Of a stretch of 64,000 nucleotides of DNA, positions 9,501 to 17,973 are shown piece by piece. The notes under the pieces are model-generated. The model had not been told where the DNA came from. It worked only from the letters and a program-made list of their open reading frames with translations, and searched no databases. Positions within the stretch are counted from its first letter, which is position 1. Each line of letters opens with the position of its first letter. The translations under genes were made by a program, and so were the position numbers. Source of the DNA: Sphingobacteriales bacterium (GTDB taxonomy: Bacteria > Bacteroidota > Bacteroidia > Chitinophagales > Chitinophagaceae); NCBI GenBank assembly GCA_016192105.1, contig JACPUV010000007.1, forward strand, positions 223,828-287,827, in the 5' to 3' direction.

Positions 9501-9730
9501 TTCCACAACCCGCCGCCTGTGCCACCAAAATAAAAACTGGTTTTATTTTTATAACTGCCGGTCACCGCCGCACTGCGTCCCCCGCGGAAAGGACCGATCA
9601 GCCGGTACTGACTGCTTTTGTACAACTGTTCCTCTTTATTCACCACCGCTGCCGCAGCCAAGGGTTTTGTTTTCTGCGCCGGTGCGTAAACGAAGGAAAG
9701 GACAAACAGGAAGAGGATCCATTTTTTCAT
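6596..9730 (-). CDS. VPS10/sortilin-like beta-propeller protein (BNR repeats), copy 1
   Basis: A secreted protein of 1044 residues. The start was set at the ATG at 9730 because it gives a clean signal peptide (MKKWILFLFVLSFVYAPAQ); an upstream in-frame ATG at 9832 would add 34 non-signal residues. The body is a repeated beta-propeller with many Asp-box/BNR motifs (TADGGSNWKN, SGDGGRTWKN, TTDGGRTWKK, SMDGGETWTN, SADAGETWT, SYDGGNNWR), the pattern of sortilin/VPS10-type and oligoxyloglucan-reducing-end-like glycosidases, and ends in a helical region (about 890-1040). Often labelled glycosyl hydrolase, but no catalytic residues can be assigned. It is a diverged tandem paralogue of the next gene upstream (9846-12923), separated by a terminator. 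Confidence 0.85.
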   Translation of the reverse strand: MKKWILFLFVLSFVYAPAQKTKPLAAAAVVNKEEQLYKSSQYRLIGPFRGGRSAAVTGSYKNKTSFYFGGTGGGLWKTADGGSNWKNISDKFFGGSIGAVAVAPSDETVLYAGEGEGTMRGNVSEGLGGIWRSGDGGRTWKNAGLKEGRHIIRIVIHPKNPDIVWVAVMGHLFGPNEERGVFKTTDGGRTWKKTLYVNNQTGCSDLVMEPGNPDVFYAGTWRLIRTPHSLESGGDGSGLWKSMDGGETWTNISAKKGLPKNTWGIVGVAVAPSNTDKIYALVENEKGGLFMSADAGETWTLQSDDNNIRQRAWYYTRVFVDPKNENKVYCPNVGFMLSTDGGKTFKSISTPHGDHHDLWIDPEDGNRMIVADDGGAQVSFDGGANWSTYLNQPTAQVYRVSTDNAFPYRILGGQQDNGAFRIRSRTPGAAITAADMENAAGSESGYVVADPLNPDITYGGNYMGMLQRLDHRTGESRLINVWPVDNMGAGAVAAKYRFQWNYPIFFSPHNPKRLYAAGNHLFVTENEGRSWEQLSPDLTSNDKSKQASSGGPVTQDNTSVEYYCTIFTAAESPYEKDLLWTGSDDGLIHVSRDGGQHWENVTPKDCPPGMMWNCVEADPFKKGAAYFAGTRYKSDDFRPYLYKTEDYGKTWKLITNGIPALYFTRAIRADHKRPGLLYAGTEYGMYISYDGGNNWRSFQLNLPVTPITDLAIKNNDLIVATQGRSLYIIDDLSLVQQAKEDLLNKNLHVFEVNPAYRIPAGGRFSGRQRAGDIRNAGINPPAGVVINYYMKGVTDSTKLAITILDKEQKTIKTFSTSSKENKIELNEGMNQFVWDMNYPEAERVEGLILWNGFVRGPRAAPGEYMARFRSGMDSVQAAFTILADPNYKTTTPEYEEQATFLLSVRDQFTEIMKAIKNIRDVRQQITDFSSRVGKVLPREIREQVDTINKQLTAVEEALHQTKAKSGQDVLNYPIRLDDKIAGVYNAAAAGNTAPSRQAKEAFAELAAQTDIQLKKLKKVMEEDLKKLNGLIHEVKLPVIGPKRE

Positions 9731-9792
9731 ATGCAGTAATTGAAAAGGGAATTTACGGAAATATTCAGCGGGATGCCGGCCGGCTGCAGAAT

Positions 9793-9822
9793 AAAAAAGG
9801 CTGACACAAGTCCGGTCAGCCT
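9793..9822 (-). terminator. Rho-independent terminator after the upstream VPS10-like gene
   Basis: Read on the - strand: AGGCTGAC, a 9-base loop, GTCAGCCT, then TTTTTTATT. The 8-bp stem lies 23 bp past the stop of the 9846-12923 gene, so the two paralogues are probably transcribed separately. Confidence 0.8.
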
Positions 9823-9845
9823 CTCTAAACAAAATGCGCGCTTCC

Positions 9846-12800
9846 TCAGAATCCTTTTTTCTCCACGGGTTTCGGAAGGATCAATCCTTCTTTTATCAAC
9901 CCCTGTCTTACCCGTTCATCATATTCTTTTATAATCTGTTTACCGGTTTCTTCTTTCTTTTTCACTTCCGACTGCAGGGTGATGGTCCGCTGCAACTGCA
10001 GGTTGGAAGGAGCTGCTTCCTGGCCCGTGACCCCCGCATAGATTTCGGTGATCTCCTCCCGCAGGCGCTTTTCATCCGCAAAGACTGACTTTTGTTTGGT
10101 GGCGAGGCATTCTGCCCTCAGCTTTTCCAATTCATCCTGGTAGGCCCTCATGGATTTTTTCAGAGAGGAATCACTTACTTTATCCATATTATCCTTCAGG
10201 ATTTTTTGCCGGTCATTTATCGAATCCACCAGGGTGGCAAGGCGTTCGTGTAACTGGTAAAGATCCATGGCGGTCTTGTATTGTTTTTTCCGGTCCTCTA
10301 TCGTAAAGTTTTTATCCGCCGGGTCATGCACCAGTTTTAGCCGGGTGGTATAGACTGAATCCGCGACTTTCAGTTTGACCGTGTACTCTCCCGGTAAGAC
10401 CATTGGCGCCAGGAATCCGGAAAAATCAAGTTTGCTGCCTCCGCTTGCAATCCGCGGCGGTTTCATGCTCAGGTTCCATTGCACCATGTTCACCCCTTTG
10501 CGTTTACCCGCGGGAATGGATTGTAGCAGTTTACCACCGGCATCATAGATCTCTACCTTCACTTCTCCCTTGCTGATCCGGTCTTTCAGGTAATATTTAA
10601 TCGGGGGAACCGATGGAGGATTGGGAGCCACCCATCCGCCGGTAGAAGGAAAACCGCCATTCCCAAACTGACCCAGCGTCAGGGTTATCGGGGCAGGAGG
10701 AAAAAGGACTACGTCTTTCTCCGCGATATCTTTCTTCAGGTTCCGCACGGGTGAAATATCATCGATGACCAGGATCCCCCTGCCGTGCGTAGCGATCATC
10801 AGGTCATTCGTACGGGGATGGATTTGTATATCCCTCACAGATACATATTCCGGTATTTTATTTTTCATGCGAAACCAGTTTTGCCCGCCATCCAGGGTGG
10901 CAAACAACCCCATTTCCGTACCGAGGAATAACAGGTCCTTATTAACCCGGTCCTGCAATATCTTATGAGCAAAGCCAGTGAATTCCGGACTGCTGATCTG
11001 TTTCCATGTTTTGCCCATATCCGTTGAAACAGCCAGCCAGGGCTGGTGATCCCCGTACATATGATTATCAAATGTGGCATACACGGTGTTCCGGTCAAAG
11101 CGGGAGGCTTCGATACTGCTTACCCAGGATTGCGCGGGAATGCCAGCGCTGGTACAATGAGCCGCTACATTGGTCCATGTTTTGCCGGCATCAGCGGTGT
11201 ATTGCAGGTTCCCGTCATCGGTGCCCACCCAGATCAGTTTTTCATCCAGCGGGGATTCGGTCAGGGTGAAGATCGTGCAGTGATTTTCGGCTGAGGTATT
11301 ATCCGCGCTTAAGCCCCCGCTGTTTTCCTGTTCCTGTTTTTTGGGGTCATTGGTGGTCAGGTCCGGTGAAATCCGGATCCAGTTCCGTCCCTGGTCTGTG
11401 GATTTATACAGATACTGGCTGGCGATATAAAGATTTTTTTTATTGGCCTGCCCGGCAACGATGGGGGTATTCCAGTTCCATCTCCCCTTATCCTCTCCCG
11501 GGGCCTGCTGGGGTTTAATGTTCACTTGTTTATTATTGACAAGGTTGATCCGGTTGATATTACCTCCCTGCGACTCGGCATAAGCCGTATAGCTATCGGT
11601 AGGATCGGGTTGCACCCAGAAACCATCCCCGCCATTGATGGGTTTCCAGGAACTGTTGCCAACCCCGCCGGGTGCAGCGGAAGGTCCGGTCCAACTGCCA
11701 TTGTCCTGCAGGCCGCCATAAATGGAATAGGGATTCCGGTTATCCAGTGAAACATGATAGAACTGGCCCACCGGCAGGCATTGTACAAAATTCCAGGTTA
11801 CACCCCGGTCGAGGCTGATATACACCCCTCCGTCCGTACCGAGATAAAGCTGGCTGGTATTATTCGGGTTGATCCAAAGCGCATGATGATCACTGTGAAC
11901 CCAGCCGCCTTCATTGCTGGCTTCCGCAAAAGAATACCCGCCATCCGTGGAATAAGAGAAAGACAGGGCGGGGCGATAGACCCGTTTCGGATCTTTGGGA
12001 TCAATTACAATGGTTGAAAAATAAAAAGGCCGGGAGACCACGTTGAACGTTGCACTTTGCTTTTTCCAGCTTTGACCCCCGTCCGCGGAAATATATAAAC
12101 CGGTCTCACCGGACTCCACGATCGCCACCAGGTTTTGCGAAGCGCTGGGCGCTACGGCAAAGGCGATCCGCCCGAAGGGTTTCGTGGGCAAACCATTCTT
12201 CAGTTCATTCCAGGTCTTTCCGCCATCGGTGCTCTTCCACATCCCGCTGCCCTGTCCGCCTGAATTAAATGCATAGGGTTTGCGGCGGAATTCCCAGGTG
12301 GAAGCATAGACGGTATCGGGATGTTCAGGATCAACAGCCACATCGGCACAACCGGCATCTTCGCTGATAAATAAAATCTTTTCAAAGGTCTTGCCTCCGT
12401 CGGTGGATTTATACAATCCTCTTTCCCTGCTGCTGTTCCAGAGCGGGCCGGGTGCCGCCACATAGATCACATTCGTATGCAGGGGATCGATCACTATTTT
12501 GGCAATATGTTCAGTTTTTTCAAGACCCAGCCGGGTCCAGTTCCCTCCCCCGTCGGTGGATTTATAAATCCCATCCCCGATCGATACAGAGTTCCGCATA
12601 TTGCTTTCCCCGGTACCCGCATAAATGATCTTCGGATTTTGGGGATCGATCGCGATGGCCCCGATGCTCTGGCAATAGCGGTCAAATACAGGTTTGAAGG
12701 AGGCGCCGGCATTGGTGGTTTTCCAGATACCGCCACCGGCCGTTCCCACATAGATCGTTTTACCATCGAGGGCCACGCCCTCAATAGCGGTAATACGACC

Positions 12801-12923
12801 ACTCATGGTACCCGGACCCAGCCAGCGGGCTTCCATCATGCCGAATGTGCTGCTGTTAATGGCGGTTTGTGCAAGGACTGAACTGGCGGAAACCAGGAAG
12901 GCAGTGATCAGAAAAATGCGCAT
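9846..12923 (-). CDS. VPS10/sortilin-like beta-propeller protein (BNR repeats), copy 2
   Basis: A secreted 1025-residue protein with signal peptide MRIFLITAFLVSASSVLAQ and about ten Asp-box motifs (TTNAGASFKP, STDGGGNWTR, STDGGKTFEK, STDGGKTWNE, SADGGQSWKK, SLDRGVTWNF, TADAGKTWTN, TLDGGQNWFR). The C-terminal third holds a beta domain (PIKYYLKDRISKGEVKVEIYDAGGK) and a coiled helical tail, the same order as the neighbour at 6596-9730, so the pair arose by tandem duplication. The propeller probably binds or cleaves a peptide or glycan outside the inner membrane. No type IX C-terminal sorting domain is evident. Function not assignable with confidence. Confidence 0.85.
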   Translation of the reverse strand: MRIFLITAFLVSASSVLAQTAINSSTFGMMEARWLGPGTMSGRITAIEGVALDGKTIYVGTAGGGIWKTTNAGASFKPVFDRYCQSIGAIAIDPQNPKIIYAGTGESNMRNSVSIGDGIYKSTDGGGNWTRLGLEKTEHIAKIVIDPLHTNVIYVAAPGPLWNSSRERGLYKSTDGGKTFEKILFISEDAGCADVAVDPEHPDTVYASTWEFRRKPYAFNSGGQGSGMWKSTDGGKTWNELKNGLPTKPFGRIAFAVAPSASQNLVAIVESGETGLYISADGGQSWKKQSATFNVVSRPFYFSTIVIDPKDPKRVYRPALSFSYSTDGGYSFAEASNEGGWVHSDHHALWINPNNTSQLYLGTDGGVYISLDRGVTWNFVQCLPVGQFYHVSLDNRNPYSIYGGLQDNGSWTGPSAAPGGVGNSSWKPINGGDGFWVQPDPTDSYTAYAESQGGNINRINLVNNKQVNIKPQQAPGEDKGRWNWNTPIVAGQANKKNLYIASQYLYKSTDQGRNWIRISPDLTTNDPKKQEQENSGGLSADNTSAENHCTIFTLTESPLDEKLIWVGTDDGNLQYTADAGKTWTNVAAHCTSAGIPAQSWVSSIEASRFDRNTVYATFDNHMYGDHQPWLAVSTDMGKTWKQISSPEFTGFAHKILQDRVNKDLLFLGTEMGLFATLDGGQNWFRMKNKIPEYVSVRDIQIHPRTNDLMIATHGRGILVIDDISPVRNLKKDIAEKDVVLFPPAPITLTLGQFGNGGFPSTGGWVAPNPPSVPPIKYYLKDRISKGEVKVEIYDAGGKLLQSIPAGKRKGVNMVQWNLSMKPPRIASGGSKLDFSGFLAPMVLPGEYTVKLKVADSVYTTRLKLVHDPADKNFTIEDRKKQYKTAMDLYQLHERLATLVDSINDRQKILKDNMDKVSDSSLKKSMRAYQDELEKLRAECLATKQKSVFADEKRLREEITEIYAGVTGQEAAPSNLQLQRTITLQSEVKKKEETGKQIIKEYDERVRQGLIKEGLILPKPVEKKGF

Positions 12924-12948
12924 AAAAACCGTTTGAATGTGGCGGTAA

Positions 12949-12976
12949 AAACAAACCCCGATACAGGACCGGGGTT
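12949..12976 (-). terminator. Rho-independent terminator after the LolA-like gene
   Basis: On the - strand AACCCCG, 9-base loop, CGGGGTT, then TGTTTTTA. It follows the 12997-13692 gene by about 20 bp and precedes the VPS10-like gene. Confidence 0.7.
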
Positions 12977-12996
12977 CGCAGGATTACGATTTGCTT

Positions 12997-13692
12997 TTAT
13001 TTTTTGAAGAAGGATTCTTCCACTACCCCGTTGATCACGATTTTGCCAAGGGTCAGCTCCCCGTAAGGCAGGGTCATGGATTTGGCCACCACGACCCCCT
13101 CGGGTAATTTTTCATAATTGCTGAAGCTGGTCACTACTTCCATTTCCTGTCCATTGGCTTTGCGCAGGGTCTTGCTCTGTACAATATAAAACGTTTTCGG
13201 ATCGATGAAAATGGTTTCAGGGGATCCGCCTTTTTTGTTGATCTTGATCTTATAGCATTCTGTTCCCTCCACATCTTCCTTGCCGAGGAACTCCACCGTA
13301 TGTCCTTTGGCGGCATAATCCACCAGGCTTCCCTGGGCATCCAGTTCATCCTGTGCTTCGGCCAGGTCTTCGGGAGTCTTGGCCTCGGGTGTCTGCTGTC
13401 CCTGGAACGGCATAAAGGACCAGCCTTCCGTGGGAGTAACAATATCGTAACCGGTCATACCCATAACAGATATATCCTGGCGCATTCCTTTGCCATGCAA
13501 TACGGTCAGGGTGACATTTACTTCGGCGCCCTGTATCTGCAGGACCCCTTCCATTTTTACGGAGTTCACTTTTCTCCAGTTATCGGCCCCGCCGATTGCT
13601 TCAAGGTGTTTGTTGATGATTTCATCAGCGGTCTGGGACTGACCGGCAACTGCGGCAGCCAGGAAGAGTACGGAAAAGATAAGTCGTTTCAT
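12997..13692 (-). CDS. LolA-like outer-membrane lipoprotein-sorting family protein
   Basis: 231 residues with a Sec signal (MKRLIFSVLFLAAAVAGQSQ), so periplasmic. The mature part begins TADEIINKHLEAIGGADNWRKVNSVKMEG, the start of the open beta-barrel fold shared by LolA, LolB and many Bacteroidetes relatives, with recurrent strands such as YKIKINKKGGSPETIFIDPKTFYIVQSK and FSNYEKLPEGVVVAKSM. The ADNWRKV start is typical of a Bacteroidetes subfamily of unknown role, not of true LolA. It may bind a hydrophobic ligand. It is divergent from ade and separated from the VPS10-like gene by a terminator. Confidence 0.7.
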   Translation of the reverse strand: MKRLIFSVLFLAAAVAGQSQTADEIINKHLEAIGGADNWRKVNSVKMEGVLQIQGAEVNVTLTVLHGKGMRQDISVMGMTGYDIVTPTEGWSFMPFQGQQTPEAKTPEDLAEAQDELDAQGSLVDYAAKGHTVEFLGKEDVEGTECYKIKINKKGGSPETIFIDPKTFYIVQSKTLRKANGQEMEVVTSFSNYEKLPEGVVVAKSMTLPYGELTLGKIVINGVVEESFFKK

Positions 13693-13782
13693 GGTTTGTT
13701 TTTATTTAGTGAATCAGTTTACAAATCTATCGTTTTCGAAGGTCTGAATGAGTAATTTTAGGCGTACTAACAATTATTAAGG

Positions 13783-15600
13783 ATGAAAGGTGATTTTTCT
13801 GTGGCCGGCATGCTGGTGGATATACAGCAGCAACGGCAATATCCGGCCGAACTGTTTATATCAGGGGGCAAAATCCATTCCATAAATCCGGTCGCCCTGC
13901 CGGCCGGTCAGCCGGTACAGTACCTGCTGCCGGGATTTATCGACAGTCATGTCCATATTGAAAGCTCCATGCTGGTCCCGGCCGAATTTGCCCGTCTCGC
14001 AGTGGTGCATGGTACGGTGGCCACGGTCAGTGATCCGCATGAAATTGCCAATGTCTGCGGGATGGAGGGAGTTGATTTTATGATCAGTAACGGGAACACC
14101 GTTCCCTTTAAATTCAATTTCGGCGCACCCAGTTGTGTACCGGCCACGGTATTTGAAACCGCCGGCGCCGCCCTTGATGCGGAGCAGGTGGAAGAATTAT
14201 TACAACGCCCCGAAATAAAATACCTCAGCGAGATGATGAATTTCCCGGGGGTGCTTAACGGTGACGAGCAGGTGATGAAGAAGATCACCGCCGCCCTTCG
14301 TCTCGGCAAACCCGTGGACGGGCATGCACCGGGACTGAGGGGGGAGATGGCGGAGCGGTATATTAATGCAGCCCCCCCATTACCGGCCTCCCCAAACCCC
14401 TCCGAAGGAGGGGCTTTAGCCTCCGAAACCTGTAAAGCCTTTACTTCCTTTGATGACTCTGAATGCCCCCCTTCGGGGGGTGGGGGGGCCGGTGGAGTTG
14501 AGGGGGTCGCCATTTCCACCGATCACGAATGTTTTACTGCCGCAGAAGCGCTTGATAAGTTGCGATACGGGATGAAGGTCATCATCCGGGAAGGCAGTGC
14601 CGCAAAGAATTTTGAAGCATTGATTGACCTGCTGCATGACTGGGAGGACATGATAATGTTTTGCAGTGATGACAAACACCCGGACAGCCTGGTACTGGGA
14701 CATATCAACCAGCTCTGTGCCCGGGCAGTGGCGAAGGGAATTGATATTTACAAGGTACTCAAAGCGGCCTGTGTGAACCCGGTGCTGCATTATAAACTCG
14801 ATGTGGGCTTGCTGAAGAAGGGAGACCCTGCGGATTTTATAATCGTGAAGGATCTGAAGGACTTCGGGGTGATCGGGACCTATATAGACGGGGAGTTGGT
14901 TGCCGAGAGCGGAAAGTCCTTCGTCTTTAGCCGGGAGCCTGCTGCCGGCCTGTCCGCCCCGCAGCAAAGCGGGCCGGACAAGAAGCTGGTGAATCGTTTC
15001 TCCTGTACGCCCAAAAAACAAGCTGCATTTGAGATCCATTCATCCGGTGAAAGCAGCATCCCTGTAATAGAAGCGCTCGACGGACAACTGATCACCAACC
15101 GGCTGGAGTTAACACCCAGGATCCAGGACGGGAAAATAATCAGTGACACGGAGAAGGATATCCTGAAAATCGTGGTGGTGAACCGCTATTTTGACGCCCC
15201 GGTGGCGAAGGCTTTTATAAAAGGATTTGGATTAAAGCAGGGAGCCCTGGCCTCTTCGGTGGCGCATGACAGTCATAATATCGTGGCCGTGGGGGTGGAT
15301 GATGAAAGTCTCTGCCGCGCGGTAAACCTTGTGATACAGGAACAGGGTGGCATCAGCGCCGTGAGCGGGGAAAAGGAAAAAGTGCTGGGCCTGCCCGTGG
15401 CCGGTCTCATGAGCAACTGGGACGGCTATGAAATCGCCGCCGCTTATACTGAAATGGACAAAATGACCAAGGAAGACCTGGGTTCCAGCCTCGGCTCTCC
15501 CTTTATGACCCTCTCTTTTATGGCCCTGCTGGTGATCCCGCATTTGAAGCTGAGTGATAAGGGGCTGTTTGACGGAGATGGGTTTCGGTTTGTGGGGTGA
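13783..15600 (+). CDS. ade: Adenine deaminase with an in-frame repeat insertion
   Basis: Metal-dependent amidohydrolase converting adenine to hypoxanthine and ammonia. The 605-residue protein shows the metal motif [14 protein letters not shown] (about 49-62), [16 protein letters not shown] (about 77-92), DGHAPGL (about 181-187), STDHE and [14 protein letters not shown], then the family C-terminal domain ([12 protein letters not shown]). Between ERYINA and AISTDHECF lie about 46 extra residues ([14 protein letters not shown]...), encoded by a GC-rich palindromic DNA element (14371-14508). Relatives pass directly from the first segment to the second. The insert preserves the frame, so the protein may still be made, but it sits beside the STDHE motif and could affect activity. 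The rest looks intact. Confidence 0.93.
   Translation: MKGDFSVAGMLVDIQQQRQYPAELFISGGKIHSINPVALPAGQPVQYLLPGFIDSHVHIESSMLVPAEFARLAVVHGTVATVSDPHEIANVCGMEGVDFMISNGNTVPFKFNFGAPSCVPATVFETAGAALDAEQVEELLQRPEIKYLSEMMNFPGVLNGDEQVMKKITAALRLGKPVDGHAPGLRGEMAERYINAAPPLPASPNPSEGGALASETCKAFTSFDDSECPPSGGGGAGGVEGVAISTDHECFTAAEALDKLRYGMKVIIREGSAAKNFEALIDLLHDWEDMIMFCSDDKHPDSLVLGHINQLCARAVAKGIDIYKVLKAACVNPVLHYKLDVGLLKKGDPADFIIVKDLKDFGVIGTYIDGELVAESGKSFVFSREPAAGLSAPQQSGPDKKLVNRFSCTPKKQAAFEIHSSGESSIPVIEALDGQLITNRLELTPRIQDGKIISDTEKDILKIVVVNRYFDAPVAKAFIKGFGLKQGALASSVAHDSHNIVAVGVDDESLCRAVNLVIQEQGGISAVSGEKEKVLGLPVAGLMSNWDGYEIAAAYTEMDKMTKEDLGSSLGSPFMTLSFMALLVIPHLKLSDKGLFDGDGFRFVG
14371..14508. mobile_element. Palindromic insert inside ade, in frame
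   Basis: About 138 bp (46 codons) with hairpins CCCCTCC-GAA-GGAGGGG (14397-14413) and CCCCCC-TTC-GGGGGG (14466-14480). The ends are imperfectly inverted: CCCCCCCATTACCGGCC on the left (14372-14388) against GGCCGGTGGAGTTGAGGGGG on the right (14487-14506). It has no stop codon in the ade frame. Exact ends and any target duplication cannot be fixed from one copy. Comparable in kind to Rickettsia palindromic elements; that relation is analogy only. Confidence 0.75.
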
Positions 15601-15993
15601 AATTGAATCCAGCTTTTGAATGGACCAACCCGGAGTTCAATCCCTGAAGCCTAACCGGGTCATAGTTGCCGGGAAAAGGGTGATCGGCAACGGTAATTCA
15701 ACCACCGGCAATAAGCCGGCTCTTATTTGAAAAATTGTTCAAAAACAATGCTACCCGCCGGCTGCCGCCTGCCTTCTACAGAAAATCTGGCAAAAAATAC
15801 CATGAAAGTAGTATTGGAGGGCATAATCACCCCCCTTACCTTTACTCCGTCACAGTAATCCTTTACCCCGATCCCGTTGCCTTCCCGTATCTGCGATACT
15901 TATTAAAGCGGACCTATGCGTCCGGCCCGTCAGGTTCTTCCCTCTGTGCAGGTGACTGACCCGGCGGGAATCCGTACCCTTTTTTTAAAATAC

Positions 15994-16078
15994 AGCCCGG
16001 GCCGTCCTGCTTCCTTATCCTACCCTTTTCCTGATCAATATAACAGTAACCACCTGCAGGTGTCCCGGGCTTTTTTTC
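15994..16078 (+). terminator. Terminator-like stem with long loop
   Basis: AGCCCGGG (15994-16001) pairs perfectly with CCCGGGCT (16064-16071), which is followed directly by TTTTTTC. The 62-base loop contains a perfect 12-bp palindrome CACCTGCAGGTG (16051-16062). This is either the 3' end of an unrecognised + strand RNA or an elaborate terminator about 400 bp past ade. Confidence 0.4.
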
Positions 16079-16315
16079 TTGATTATTGATTATTAAAATT
16101 ATTAGTCCTATAGCCGGAATTTCCCAATACCAACCCTGACACCCTGCCTACCGGCAGTCAGGCTGACAACCGTCAACTGACAACTAAACTTCACACATAG
16201 TAAGCTTTTACACCGTCATCAACAGAGTCCCCGATATTCAAGAAGTCTCCTAATAACAAGAGCCCTCCCATAACACGCCTCCTGTCAACTAACAACTGAC
16301 AACTGACACCCAACT
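16079..16315. repeat. Diverged direct repeat, copy A
   Basis: Begins TTGATTATTGATTATTAAAATTATTAGTCCTATAGCC and runs through CAACTGA heptads and TATTCAAGAAGTCTCC. Copy B at 16762-16975 follows the same order. The repeats flank the 98-codon gene at 16428-16724. Confidence 0.65.
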
Positions 16316-16427
16316 TTCACATTCCTTTAATATGCAACCTCATCCGTTTCCGCATCTATAGAGTAAGCAGGAAGGTCCGTGTGGCGGAACCGTGAGACAG
16401 GATGGACCGCAAGCAAAAACCCGGTAT

Positions 16428-16724
16428 ATGAAACAGCAACTACATATCTCCGCCGCCTTCGACCAGCCAGCCTTGGTACAGCACCTGGTAGAACGGCTCG
16501 CCTGCCGCCGCTACGATTCCGGATTCAGTAAAGAACGCCTGCCCGGCGGGTTAAAGGCCCTGGAAACTTCTTCCACGGAATCTTATGTGACCGGTACACT
16601 TGGAATCGAAAGCCCCGATAAAACAGAACACTATGATATGCCCTTTATCACCAGCTTTCTTTTTACCTGTATCAAGGGGAAGGAGGAACCGTACCAGCTG
16701 ATTTGGGGTTCTTCATTGAATTAA
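16428..16724 (+). CDS. Hypothetical protein, 98 residues
   Basis: Not recognised. The frame MKQQLHISAAFDQPALVQHLVERL... is free of stops for 98 codons, has balanced amino-acid use and no signal or membrane segment; an in-frame ATG at 16392 would add 12 residues. It resembles a small soluble alpha/beta protein, but no family motif is visible. It lies exactly between two diverged copies of a direct repeat, which suggests either a cassette or duplicated flanking DNA. No RBS or -7 box was found. It may not be a gene. Confidence 0.4.
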   Translation: MKQQLHISAAFDQPALVQHLVERLACRRYDSGFSKERLPGGLKALETSSTESYVTGTLGIESPDKTEHYDMPFITSFLFTCIKGKEEPYQLIWGSSLN

Positions 16725-17088
16725 TGCCCGTTTTTATCCGACCCTTCTTGATTCTTGAATACTTATTATTGATTATTAAAATTATTAAGCCTATAGCACA
16801 CCCCCTGACACCTGACAACTTGCAACTAATTTTTCCCACACAATAAATCGTTACACAGAAATCAACAAAGTATCCCCTATTCAAGAAGTCTCCCATTATC
16901 AGGAGTCCTCGCAAAACACGCCCCCTGACAACCGACAACCTGCCGGCAGGCAGGCTGTCAACTGACATCTGATCATCCCCCGTCATTAACCCCTCAAATC
17001 CCGTCATTCACCGATAATCCCCGTACCCGGGCCCATTCCCTGTTGACCCATAAGGATGCAAGCCTTAGTTTTGACCAAAATTGATTGT
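16725..17088. other. Non-coding stretch holding repeat copy B
   Basis: No gene seen. Contains repeat copy B (16762-16975), including a CCTGCCGGCAGG palindrome and CTGACAA heptads, then the upstream region of the LiaF-like operon. TTGACCAAAATTGATTGT lies just before the start at 17089. Confidence 0.5.
16762..16975. repeat. Diverged direct repeat, copy B
   Basis: TTATTATTGATTATTAAAATTATTAAGCCTATAGC (from 16764) nearly repeats the start of copy A; TATTCAAGAAGTCTCC and the AACACGCC-CCTG segment also recur in the same order. Copies are about 680 bp apart and clearly diverged. Confidence 0.65.
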
Positions 17089-17913
17089 ATGGACCGTGAA
17101 CAACGAAGAGAAGAAGGAAGGAAGTACCGGGAGGAGATGCGGGAATACTGGGCAGCCCGGCGTCCGTCCTATATGGCCGACAGCCCCCGGCACGGACATG
17201 TATGGACCGGCCTCTTTATCCTGCTGATCGGCGTGGCCGCCCTGCTGAATGTCAGTATGCCTGACCTGCCGGCCTGGTTCTTCAGCTGGCAAATGTTTCT
17301 CATTGCCCTCGGCTTATTCATCGGGTTCAAGCACGGATTCCGCGGAGCCGCCTGGCTGATCCTGATCCTGCTGGGCAGTGCTTTCCTGCTGCGGGATTTT
17401 TACCCCGGACTCACTTTCCGCCGCTATTTCTGGCCCCTGGTCCTGATCGTGGCCGGCGCTTTTATCATCATCCGGCCCCGCCGGAAATTATGGGAACAAT
17501 GTACACGCGAAGGAAATAAAGAGGCGGGAGCAACCAACAGCAATTTCATGGGATCCGGTGAAACCTGGAGCAAGGACGATTTTGTGGATTCCACTTCCAT
17601 TTTCGGGGGAGATAAAAAGAATATCCTGTCCAAAGACTTCAAAGGAGGCGATATCGTGAACATCTTCGGCGGCAGCGAACTCAACCTCACCCAGGCCGAT
17701 ATCAAAGGGAAGGTTACGATAGAAATCACAACCATCTTCGGGGGCACCAAACTGATCGTCCCCTCCAACTGGGAGGTAAAATCGGAAGCCGTGACCATTT
17801 TCGGCGGGCTGGAAGACAAGCGATCCGTTAGTGGTATCACCGAACATTCCGACAAGATCCTGCTGCTCAAAGGAACTGTGATCTTCGGGGGGATTGAGAT
17901 CAAGAGTTTCTGA
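17089..17913 (+). CDS. LiaF-like membrane protein (envelope-stress regulator type)
   Basis: 274 residues. A charged N-terminal helix (MDREQRREEGRKYREEM) precedes four hydrophobic segments (about 45-130), the last before RRYFWPLVLIVAGAFII, and a C-terminal beta-helix-like domain with regularly spaced IFGG turns (SIFGGD, NIFGGS, TIFGGT, TIFGGL, VIFGGI), the hallmark of the LiaF-like cell-wall-active antibiotic response domain. In Firmicutes LiaF restrains a LiaS kinase. Here it heads a cluster with a LytS-type kinase and a LytTR regulator, so a similar role is plausible but unproven. ATG 17089 was preferred to 17056 because the upstream 11 residues do not fit the family. Confidence 0.85.
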   Translation: MDREQRREEGRKYREEMREYWAARRPSYMADSPRHGHVWTGLFILLIGVAALLNVSMPDLPAWFFSWQMFLIALGLFIGFKHGFRGAAWLILILLGSAFLLRDFYPGLTFRRYFWPLVLIVAGAFIIIRPRRKLWEQCTREGNKEAGATNSNFMGSGETWSKDDFVDSTSIFGGDKKNILSKDFKGGDIVNIFGGSELNLTQADIKGKVTIEITTIFGGTKLIVPSNWEVKSEAVTIFGGLEDKRSVSGITEHSDKILLLKGTVIFGGIEIKSF

Positions 17914-17973
17914 TCCCCTGATTAACCAATCGACTAATTAACCATTACCCAACAAACCAATTAACCAACAACT

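Larger units (their letters stand above)
15601..16427. other. Non-coding stretch between ade and a small hypothetical gene
   Basis: No convincing gene. It contains a possible structured RNA or long-loop terminator (15994-16078) and the first copy of a diverged direct repeat (16079-16315). A 74-codon frame at 15735-15959 has poor protein character. No known RNA family was recognised on either strand. Confidence 0.5.

Noticed and set aside
9731..9832. Longer N-terminus for the first VPS10-like gene (start at 9832)
   Set aside because: Would place 34 charged residues before a clear signal peptide and overlap the terminator of the upstream gene.
15735..15959. 74-codon frame on the + strand after ade
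   Set aside because: Low protein character (many Pro, Tyr, Ser, Arg), no motif, in a repeat-rich non-coding stretch.
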